DNA from: a virus
Reading direction: 5' to 3' (one strand)
IMG/VR virus record: IMGVR_UViG_3300031772_003842
Coordinates: 1 to 38,880 of that record
Length of the DNA: 38,880 nt
The notes beneath the pieces were generated by a model. It was not told the origin of the DNA and ran no database searches. It saw only the letters and a program-made list of their open reading frames with translations. Shown in pieces: positions 24,857 to 31,721 of this stretch (positions are counted from its first letter, which is position 1; the number at the start of each line of letters is the position of its first letter). A program made the position numbers and the translations under genes.

Positions 24857-27265
24857 CTATATTGGCCAACTCCATTGAGAGCAGGACTGTTGTTTGACAG
24901 CGGCAACTGCTCCGCCAACATTAACATTTGAATACTCACTGACTGTGGCATCGTCATACACCCCTATTTTAAGTGGTTTTACCAACACCTGAACTACTGC
25001 ATCAGTGGCCACCGGATCATCAGATACAGTAATTTTCAGCGGTTTAATAACAATATCTACTACCTGATCTGTTACTGTGGGAGAATCATAGACGGTAATT
25101 TTTAGTGGCTTAACTAAGACATTAACCACTACATCGGTAACGGTCGGCAACTCAGAAACATTAATTGAAAGAGGCGCACCACCACCCGTAATAATTACAG
25201 TAGGTGGATCAAGTTCTGTAATAACTGAAGAGTCATAGACACTGATCTGTTTTGGTTTAATAGTTACATCTTGACCATTAGTTACATTATCTGTAACCGT
25301 GGGAGTGTCATAAACTGAATCTATCTTGAGTGGATTTACTTTGACCTGGACTACTACATCCGTAACTGTTGGTGAATCGTAAACCGAATCTATTTTCAAA
25401 GGATTTACTTTCACCTGGACTACCACATCGGTGACAGTGGGAGAATCATATGGAGCGTCTATTTTCAGAGGATTAACTTTTACCTGGACAACTACATCAG
25501 TTACAGTTGGTGAGTCATAAACTTCCGGTCGAAGCGGATTTACCCTGACATCCGTAACTGCATCAGTTACCGTTGGAGAATCATAGACATTAATTTGTGC
25601 CGGACTCACACCGCCGGAAATAGTTACCGTAGGAGGGGTTAATTCTGATACTGTGGGAGAATCATAGACATTAATTTGTGCTGCCGCTGGACCACCACCA
25701 CCGGACACGGTTACAGTCGGAGGATCAAGTTCGCTGACAGTTGCTTGGTCGTAAACACTAATACTCCGGAAAAAAGTGTTGATAGATACTCTGTTTCCTC
25801 CCTCATCTTTATAAACAATAAAAGTAATATCAGCAGAAGAGCCAATTGCAGTCCAATTGCCTAAGTATTGTTGTGCGGAAACACCAGGATGTTCTCCTGG
25901 TGAATCGTCATATTCTACATCTACCAAACCACCGGAAGAACCACTGATAGTATAAACGTCAATTGCTACAAAATAATCAGTCCCATTAACCAGAGTAATT
26001 TTATTTATCCCAGAAAAAATGAAGGTGCTGATTGTCGGACTGCCTCCCACCGTTGATATATCAAAAGCATCGGAAGTCGCTAACAAACTATCGGGTAATC
26101 CAGAAGAATATGAATAAATTTTTGCATAAGCATACCCAGTTGGACTGTCTTCAGTATAAATTTCAAATTGAACCTCTTTTAGTGTTCCACCATCTCCCTT
26201 AAACGATTGGGCATAAGCATTATTTTCAGAAGTGCTAGAACCACCTAATAGTATTGACCCCGTATCTTTGTCAAATCCCCAAGTATCAACAATTTGTTTT
26301 TCTGAAGTATCAGTTACAAATGGATTATCATGGACATCTACCGAAGACTTTCCTGCTAAAGAAACCCCGACAGAATCGCTGACACTCATGTCATCTTCAT
26401 ATCTACCGACTATATCCGTAACCGTAGGCGAATCATAGACATTTATCAGTTTATTTCTAACCGAAACTGTCCGGCTTTCTGTAACCGTGGGAGAATCCCA
26501 TTTTATAAATGCCGGTGGTGTTACTAAACCAGAAACAGATTCAGTTATTGCCGATGAGTCATAAACTTGTATTACTGGACTAGCGGTTGCATCTCTGACT
26601 TCTGCTACAATATGCAATGCACTTATCGTGGTTGCGGTGGTACTTATAGTTTCAGACATTTCGGTAGTACCACCCTTTGTTTCCGGTCCCTCGTGAGTCA
26701 TGTTGATTGCATAACCCAACCAAGTTCCAAAATTATATGTCGAACCAGTATCAACCCTTTCTGTTTGGTCTGCTCCGGGAGTATGAGTTTGTAACCCCTT
26801 ATTTGTCGATGAACTCCATGAATCACCAAGAACGTCAACCACCCAAGATGAGTCGCTTATTGTTACAATACTGTCCGTAATATCTACTGAATTTTCAGTA
26901 TCGCTGGTAGTCGTTGTAAGAAATGGTCTTGTCTGGTCAACTCCTGTAAATGAAACTGCACCAACATTTACAACTCTACACGAACCTTCCCAAGTTACTG
27001 ATACATTATATGAACCACCAGTATCAGGAGCGACTAAATAATAAAAAGCTGTATAAGTATTTCCAGCATTATTCATAGTAGAACCAAACTGGGTCATAGC
27101 AACTCCGTGGTAAGTTATGGCTGTTATCTGATAAGCATTTCCAGTTCCCCAAGAAACACCAACTACAAGAAGACGGTTACTACCAGTGCAAGTTAAAGCG
27201 ACGTCTATTGTCGTCGGAGATGACCCATTTGTCCCTGAGTTTGACGAATCATATGCAATAGCCAT
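24857..27265 (-). CDS. Repeat-rich fibre/decoration-like virion protein (802 aa)
   Basis: The N-terminal about 230 residues form a beta-sandwich of a type common in environmental phage proteins (LLVVGVSWGTGNAYQ, VTYHGVAMTQ-like). Residues about 310-490 look like a jelly-roll or carbohydrate-binding domain (AYAQSFKGDGGTLKEVQF, GYAYAKIYSYSSGLPDS). On both sides lie about sixteen copies of a YDSPTVTD-type unit of about 20-26 residues, with a consensus near YDSPTVTDVVVQVKVNPLKI. Three copies are identical at the protein level. The Ser/Thr/Pro-rich motif and neighbouring glycosyltransferases make it a candidate glycoprotein. No protease, lysozyme or sialidase motif is visible. The exact virion position is unknown. 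Confidence 0.75.
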   Translation of the reverse strand: MAIAYDSSNSGTNGSSPTTIDVALTCTGSNRLLVVGVSWGTGNAYQITAITYHGVAMTQFGSTMNNAGNTYTAFYYLVAPDTGGSYNVSVTWEGSCRVVNVGAVSFTGVDQTRPFLTTTTSDTENSVDITDSIVTISDSSWVVDVLGDSWSSSTNKGLQTHTPGADQTERVDTGSTYNFGTWLGYAINMTHEGPETKGGTTEMSETISTTATTISALHIVAEVRDATASPVIQVYDSSAITESVSGLVTPPAFIKWDSPTVTESRTVSVRNKLINVYDSPTVTDIVGRYEDDMSVSDSVGVSLAGKSSVDVHDNPFVTDTSEKQIVDTWGFDKDTGSILLGGSSTSENNAYAQSFKGDGGTLKEVQFEIYTEDSPTGYAYAKIYSYSSGLPDSLLATSDAFDISTVGGSPTISTFIFSGINKITLVNGTDYFVAIDVYTISGSSGGLVDVEYDDSPGEHPGVSAQQYLGNWTAIGSSADITFIVYKDEGGNRVSINTFFRSISVYDQATVSELDPPTVTVSGGGGPAAAQINVYDSPTVSELTPPTVTISGGVSPAQINVYDSPTVTDAVTDVRVNPLRPEVYDSPTVTDVVVQVKVNPLKIDAPYDSPTVTDVVVQVKVNPLKIDSVYDSPTVTDVVVQVKVNPLKIDSVYDTPTVTDNVTNGQDVTIKPKQISVYDSSVITELDPPTVIITGGGAPLSINVSELPTVTDVVVNVLVKPLKITVYDSPTVTDQVVDIVIKPLKITVSDDPVATDAVVQVLVKPLKIGVYDDATVSEYSNVNVGGAVAAVKQQSCSQWSWPI
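25321..25527 (-). repeat. Three consecutive 69-base repeat units encoding the YDSPTVTD motif
   Basis: Units at 25321-25389, 25390-25458 and 25459-25527 each encode 23 residues with a largely identical protein sequence. The DNA copies differ at several codon third positions, so the repeat is old and kept by selection on the protein rather than a fresh slippage product. Weaker copies continue on both sides through most of the gene. Confidence 0.85.
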
Positions 27266-27267
27266 AA

Positions 27268-28026
27268 TTACCTTACAAGCAACTCATTTTTCCAAGCTGC
27301 TGTGATATTAATTAAATACTTTGGTTGGAAAACATTTAGTGTCGGGTCTGCTTCAGATAATGAAGCGGAATCGTATGTATTAATACTTAATGCTGAAGCA
27401 GCAGTAAAATTATTACTAAACTCAATCCATCCCGGTTGAGTAGTAACGCTGGTACTTCCAGCGGTTAAATCAGTAGAACCAGTATTAGCATAGTTTTGTG
27501 TTGAAGTTCTTCCTGAAGATGAAGTACCAGTTTTTTGCCATCCAAGTTCTACACAAATCCTATCCCCGGCTTCTGCATTAACAGTATTTGACAATGCTAC
27601 ACTTGAATCTCCACGACCAACAGCAGAAGCGGTAAATGCTGTTGCCCCAGTATAACTATCCCGTAAAATACTTTCACGCATACTATCGGAATTACCCTGA
27701 GTGATGAAAATGGCAATCTGTATCTTTCCACCAGTGTTTGTCACGGAACTTACCAATTCACCAAAACACCAGGAAAGAACGTCCGAACCAGAAGTAAATG
27801 TCACCGGACCGACAAGTGGGTCAGAAACCCATCTTCGACTACAGTGGGTCCAAGTACCAGTAACTGCATGAGAAGTGGAAACAACAGTCGTCGCTGTACC
27901 GGCTTTTACACCCAAATTACTGCTACCAATACTGGTTTGGGTATAAGTCCAGGTTCCACGAAAAGTTGAGGGTGTATATCCAGCTGCCGTGGATGAAACA
28001 TATAGGCGTGTAGCCATACCTCCCAT
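27268..28026 (-). CDS. Beta-rich structural protein with one YDSxxxSE motif (252 aa)
   Basis: A Ser/Thr/Gly-rich protein without cysteine pairs of note (three Cys) and no membrane segment. Near the C terminus, INTYDSASLSEADPT matches the repeat unit of the 802-residue neighbour, so the two probably share a fold element or pack together. The pattern of hydrophobic strands (GGKIQIAIFITQG, RICVELGWQKTG) suggests a beta-sandwich receptor-type or decoration domain. An ATG at 28017 is an alternative start. It lies two bases before the repeat-protein gene and is probably cotranslated. Confidence 0.6.
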   Translation of the reverse strand: MGGMATRLYVSSTAAGYTPSTFRGTWTYTQTSIGSSNLGVKAGTATTVVSTSHAVTGTWTHCSRRWVSDPLVGPVTFTSGSDVLSWCFGELVSSVTNTGGKIQIAIFITQGNSDSMRESILRDSYTGATAFTASAVGRGDSSVALSNTVNAEAGDRICVELGWQKTGTSSSGRTSTQNYANTGSTDLTAGSTSVTTQPGWIEFSNNFTAASALSINTYDSASLSEADPTLNVFQPKYLINITAAWKNELLVR

Positions 28027-28047
28027 CTACCACTTCCACACCGAATG

Positions 28048-28236
28048 TCAACCTAAATGTTCGTTTATCTTAATCCCGTCGCCCACCCGGATACCCAATG
28101 AAGCTGGTTGTGGAGGATTAACTTTAACAGTAGGAAATATCTTAATTCCTCCCGGCCAGGGTTTACTGGTTTTAATATTATCCTTAACTTCAATCTCCTC
28201 ACCTGTATTTATTTGGTCCGTTTTTTGATCTTCCAC
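28048..28236 (-). CDS. Small hypothetical protein (62 aa)
   Basis: The start is GTG at 28236, 5 bases after GGAGAA, inside the end of the upstream glycosyltransferase (28-base overlap). It fills the gap between that gene and the following structural gene. It is Lys/Ile/Pro-rich with no cysteines and no membrane segment. The good ribosome binding site and exact fit into the gap support it, but no function is evident. Confidence 0.5.
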   Translation of the reverse strand: MEDQKTDQINTGEEIEVKDNIKTSKPWPGGIKIFPTVKVNPPQPASLGIRVGDGIKINEHLG

Positions 28237-29126
28237 GGCTGGTTCTCCCCTTTGGTATTTAACTTCGGTCTTTTGCCTTTCAGTGGTTCATATTTCTTCG
28301 GAAGAGTAATCGGATATGAAACACCATCCTTACTGATATGCTGAACCATAATGCCAGTATCTACCAAAAATGGATATTGTTTTTTCTGATATTGTGGCCA
28401 GCCTGCTTTTTCAAAAATCTTTTCATCCATAACCCTCTTACACCAATGAAGGTCAGAAGTACCAGCTTCAGTATGTATATTCCCGGTGTTCGGATCATAA
28501 TAAACTTCCGCCGGGGTATGGAATATCCGTCTGGTTAATCGGCCATCAACCTTGTATTCTGCCGATTCATTCCACATCGCCCGCATGATACTCATATGAC
28601 ATAGGAAAGTACCAGTGGGTACACCATCACACCAAACCTTGTCTCCCAACCTGAAATTATCATAATAGCCAGTCCCGGCCCCCCGGTAAATTAATGGTTC
28701 CGGAGGTTCAGATTTTGTAAAATAAAGCCCGGAAATGACAGGAACCTTATTGTCGTGCATATACTCATTCAACCTGATGAAAGTGTCCGGAGGAAGAATA
28801 TTGTCGTCCTCAATAAGAAACAACCATTCTGAATCATTGGCTATGGCCGAGGCTACAATCAAGTTCTGGGCATCTGCCACGGAATACTGAAGCGGAAAAA
28901 TACTGCTCATAAACTCATTGACATAATTCTGGCCCCAGTTAGTCGGAATAGTCTGACCGTACCTGGACATAGCCCACTCAATTCGGACCAGCCCCAAGGT
29001 AGCCGTACCAATACAAATTCTATGCTTCCACTTGGTCTGGCATTTTATCAATTCGCTTCGAACTTCAATCTGTTTACTTTTTGACATAGGCAAATACTTG
29101 GTCGTTTCTAGCGACAACCTTTTCAT
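28209..29126 (-). CDS. GT2-like glycosyltransferase in the structural operon (305 aa)
   Basis: The first strand and nucleotide-site region (RICIGTATLGLVRIEWAMS) are divergent from the GT2 consensus. WLFLIEDDNILPPDTF gives a clear acidic metal-site block (E106-D107-D108), and the later histidines and acids (TSDLHWCKRVMDEKIFEKAGW and MVQHISKDG) match a catalytic/acceptor region. The ATG at 29126 has AGGA 6 bases upstream but overlaps the methyltransferase by 53 bases. An internal ATG at 29087 would reduce this to 14. It is embedded between virion genes with two methyltransferases, so virion or receptor modification is plausible. The donor is unknown. Confidence 0.75.
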   Translation of the reverse strand: MKRLSLETTKYLPMSKSKQIEVRSELIKCQTKWKHRICIGTATLGLVRIEWAMSRYGQTIPTNWGQNYVNEFMSSIFPLQYSVADAQNLIVASAIANDSEWLFLIEDDNILPPDTFIRLNEYMHDNKVPVISGLYFTKSEPPEPLIYRGAGTGYYDNFRLGDKVWCDGVPTGTFLCHMSIMRAMWNESAEYKVDGRLTRRIFHTPAEVYYDPNTGNIHTEAGTSDLHWCKRVMDEKIFEKAGWPQYQKKQYPFLVDTGIMVQHISKDGVSYPITLPKKYEPLKGKRPKLNTKGENQPWKIKKRTK

Positions 29127-29733
29127 TTTCTTTCCTATTCGGATGGCCTATCCCTTCGTATTGAGTAGGGAAAAACTGGCCCTTTTTAATAATCCCCATT
29201 TCACCCTCCCGGAACCCGGCAATTACCAAACAATAATTCAGGAACTTGGGATTGAACCCGGAGTAATGAAACTCTCCCGGCGTCATCTGTCCACCAAAGA
29301 TTCCCTGCATATGAAACATATACCCTTCAATATCGAATCCTCCTTCTGCGTCAACCTGGTTGCCTTCGGAAATCCATTTTATGTAATCCATAAGACACCC
29401 GGTAATTTCATTAGTAAGAACACATAAATGACCACCTTTCTTCAAAACCCGGTAGCACTCTTTCAGGGCCACAAGTACATCCATAAAAGAGAGATGCTCG
29501 ATGCAGTGGGAGAATAGAATGTAGTCGGCATAGTTTTCCGGGAATGGAAGTTTCCTGACATCTGCTCTGACAAACTTCGCTCCCTTTGGAAGCGTTGCTC
29601 CACGGTAATATCCCTTGCCGGAATTCTTTGCTTCGTAGAGATCCTTGAGGTCGAAGAAGTTGTCCACATTGATAAAGTCCTTCATTAACCACTGCCCGGA
29701 TCCGAGATTGATTTTAATTGGTTTTTTACTCAT
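29074..29733 (-). CDS. SAM-dependent methyltransferase (219 aa)
   Basis: Motif I is KINLGSGQW near the N terminus. NVDNFFD is the strand-2 acid, FVRADVRKLPFPENYADYILFSHCIEHL gives the D-x-R motif and EHL, and VLKKGGHLCVLTNE is the post motif. The full core of a class I methyltransferase is present, and the remainder is an insertion- and cap-type region. It is coupled to its neighbours (overlap with both the glycosyltransferase and the next methyltransferase). By context a sugar or modified-glycan methylase is most likely. Confidence 0.82.
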   Translation of the reverse strand: MSKKPIKINLGSGQWLMKDFINVDNFFDLKDLYEAKNSGKGYYRGATLPKGAKFVRADVRKLPFPENYADYILFSHCIEHLSFMDVLVALKECYRVLKKGGHLCVLTNEITGCLMDYIKWISEGNQVDAEGGFDIEGYMFHMQGIFGGQMTPGEFHYSGFNPKFLNYCLVIAGFREGEMGIIKKGQFFPTQYEGIGHPNRKENEKVVARNDQVFAYVKK

Positions 29734-30229
29734 AGCTCTTGTCCATCGGCCGCTTTTCTAACAACACCTCCATATTACCAGACTGAACCCAGGCAGCCTT
29801 AACAATGCGGTAGGGTTTGGGTTTGTATATCCGGTATAAAGCCCCGTCAAATTTCATGGGATCAAAATAGTACCAAGTTGCCTCATTGCATGGGTTACAG
29901 TGGGTTGGATCCTGGAAGTAGGCCGTAGAACCGGCGTAGGGAGTGGCAATAAGGAACTGTCCGTTAATCTTGAGAATCCGCCAGCACTCGTCCATGAACT
30001 TGATAAAACCTTTATTGTGCGGATTCAGGTGTTCGACCAGATCAGGAGCCACCAGCATATCAACAGAATTATCAGGAATTGGATATGGATATTTTTCAAG
30101 GTCATGGCAGATATCTACAGCCGGTCCGGGTTCAGAATTCATTACCACAAAGCCCACTTGCGGTTCCTTCCCCCCCAACCGAATCTGGATCCTGGTCTTT
30201 TCTTTGGCAAGAACTTTTATGTCTTTCAT
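29726..30229 (-). CDS. SAM-dependent methyltransferase with DPTH motif (167 aa)
   Basis: I choose the ATG at 30229, because the alternative GTG at 30295 lies inside an inverted repeat and adds residues unlike the family. RLGGKEPQVGF stands for motif I, HDLEKYPYPIPDNSVDML and LVEHLNPHN give the later motifs, and ATPYAGSTAYFQDPTH is shared with the methyltransferase at 4502-4960. The two proteins are therefore paralogues located in different operons and on opposite strands. No clear ribosome binding site precedes the start. A parallel role in glycan methylation is likely. Confidence 0.78.
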   Translation of the reverse strand: MKDIKVLAKEKTRIQIRLGGKEPQVGFVVMNSEPGPAVDICHDLEKYPYPIPDNSVDMLVAPDLVEHLNPHNKGFIKFMDECWRILKINGQFLIATPYAGSTAYFQDPTHCNPCNEATWYYFDPMKFDGALYRIYKPKPYRIVKAAWVQSGNMEVLLEKRPMDKSYE

Positions 30230-30252
30230 ATAACAAAAATGGGAGTCCGAGC

Positions 30253-30296
30253 AGTGTCGCCACCGTATATCCCGGACCCCCGTTTTTGGCGACACT
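30253..30296. repeat. Perfect 10-base inverted repeat between structural gene and methyltransferase
   Basis: The arms AGTGTCGCCA (30253-30262) and TGGCGACACT (30287-30296) are exact inverted copies around a 24-base loop. It lies in the gap between the end of the gene at 30313 and the start at 30229. There is only a short T-run on the minus strand, so it is not a classic terminator. It could be an intercistronic RNA hairpin that protects or limits the transcript, or a protein-binding site. Confidence 0.7.
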
Positions 30297-30312
30297 TAAC
30301 TTCCCAAACTAA

Positions 30313-30798
30313 TTATGCAAACCGTAGTTCGTACGTCGCATCAACAGTTTGATTAGTTGCAAGGGTGCTGGTTGTGTAAGTATTGCCGGCAATGCAAGAT
30401 CCGGACGTATAGGCCGAAGCTGCAAACAAACCAATATTGGCAATAGCCCTAGTAGCAGTAACGATGTTTGAATTCAATGAACCCACAAACCGTAAAGTTT
30501 TGCTGGACACTGCCGTCGGAGTTAAAGCTGAAATCCGACAATTAGTAGCATCAGTCAATTCACCAGGCAGAGCTGAAGAATTAGATGCAACTACAGTCCC
30601 GGTTCCGAGCGCAAACGCGGTCACGCGAGTTGAACCCGCAATGGCCCCTACCGGACCAACTATTGCAGTTTCGTATCCGTAGTTGGTAATCTGATTTTCA
30701 ATCCAACCGGAGTCTCCTACCACCTTTCCATCTTCCTTGACATTCAAACGGAAAAACCCTTTTACTGCCGATTTATCTGAAATTGTTTTCTTGGACAC
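30313..30798 (-). CDS. Minor structural protein (161 aa)
   Basis: AAGGAGGTGA (30817-30808) lies 9 bases before a GTG at 30798, which fixes the start. The longer frame to 30819 would put the start codon inside the ribosome binding site. The protein has the phage-structural phrase GDSGWIENQITNYGY and a beta-rich Thr/Ala body (VTAFALGTGTVV, TLRFVGSLNS) similar to small decoration or tail proteins of environmental phages. It directly follows another structural protein. Family and precise location in the virion are not known. Confidence 0.65.
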   Translation of the reverse strand: MSKKTISDKSAVKGFFRLNVKEDGKVVGDSGWIENQITNYGYETAIVGPVGAIAGSTRVTAFALGTGTVVASNSSALPGELTDATNCRISALTPTAVSSKTLRFVGSLNSNIVTATRAIANIGLFAASAYTSGSCIAGNTYTTSTLATNQTVDATYELRFA

Positions 30799-30807
30799 TC
30801 TATTCTT

Positions 30808-30817
30808 CACCTCCTTC
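30808..30817 (-). promoter_or_regulatory. Near-perfect Shine-Dalgarno sequence AAGGAGGTGA
   Basis: This minus-strand sequence is complementary to the 3' end of 16S rRNA over ten bases and sits 9 bases before GTG at 30798. It decides the start of the structural gene at 30313-30798. It lies within the end of the preceding gene (30816-31721) and its stop region, showing how tightly the operon is packed. Confidence 0.75.
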
Positions 30818-31721
30818 ACTGAACATAATAGCTCACAATCCCGCCAACTGCAACATTGCCTGACAGATTCAGGACCAAGGCCGTGCTGGCGGAAGTATTA
30901 AATAAATATGACGGCGGAGTAACAGCATTACCACCACCGGCATTGGCGACACCATAGAACAGACCTGTTAAAGCAGCCCCGGACGCACCATCGGTAAACT
31001 TGATATTAACAGCACCATTGTAGGAAATGTTCCAGGCAAAGACGTAAATACTTTTACCTGTTTGGGCGGCAACTATGGTATGGTCGCCCGTAGCCGATTC
31101 AGCAATTGCGACACTTGCGATACTTGCGACACTACCGACACTCGACCCATCCGGATTGACCACCGGAACCGACCGAACTCCACTGGTAGTATGAACGGTC
31201 GGAGATCCCCCGCCGCCGCCAGTGGCATATTGAACAATCTGGTCCAGGGCTTTATAAAACTTCTCACCGTCAGACAGACGGACAGCAATCGGATCTTTGG
31301 CATCTTTCGGCAGATCCAGTTTGGGAAGGGCCACCCGGATCTCTTTCAATAAACCCGGAATAGCATCCAGTTTGGACATATCCGGCACCGGCAGCTCTTT
31401 TAGGTTGGAAACTCGGACTTCCCCGCGGGTGGGAACCTCTTTCAGATTGGAAACAGATATCTCTTTAGGAAAATCAATATAGAAGTCCTTGAATTCTTGC
31501 AAAAGATCGTCCAGAACCTTCAATTTCTTGAGAATTGCATCGGTAGAAGTGGCAATTTCACCGGAAATTCCCTCAACATCCACCGGTTGATCCAGTTTGA
31601 TATCTATTTTGTGGGTTTTTACTACTTGACCAGCCTCAGACCCCTTTTCGACCCCCCTTTTTTGCTCAAGTTGAGTAATTTTATCCTCCAATTCCTGAAT
31701 AATTGTCTTTTTGTCAGCCAT
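30816..31721 (-). CDS. Structural/decoration-type protein with helical N terminus (301 aa)
   Basis: The first about 35 residues form a coiled coil (IIQELEDKITQLEQKRG), the middle (about 40-160) is Lys/Leu/Asp-rich, then a Gly linker (GGGGGS) leads to a beta-rich C-terminal domain ending in VAVGGIVSYYVQ. This last domain resembles small phage decoration domains (FVAAWNISYNGAVNIKF-like strands, ALTGLFYG). GGGAGGATT lies 6 bases before the ATG at 31721. It follows the portal gene with an 8-base overlap. A capsid-associated or neck role is inferred from position. Confidence 0.65.
   Translation of the reverse strand: MADKKTIIQELEDKITQLEQKRGVEKGSEAGQVVKTHKIDIKLDQPVDVEGISGEIATSTDAILKKLKVLDDLLQEFKDFYIDFPKEISVSNLKEVPTRGEVRVSNLKELPVPDMSKLDAIPGLLKEIRVALPKLDLPKDAKDPIAVRLSDGEKFYKALDQIVQYATGGGGGSPTVHTTSGVRSVPVVNPDGSSVGSVASIASVAIAESATGDHTIVAAQTGKSIYVFAWNISYNGAVNIKFTDGASGAALTGLFYGVANAGGGNAVTPPSYLFNTSASTALVLNLSGNVAVGGIVSYYVQ

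Noticed and set aside
25321-25527. Recent slippage or assembly-generated repeat
   Set aside because: The three units differ at several third positions, so they are not identical copies.
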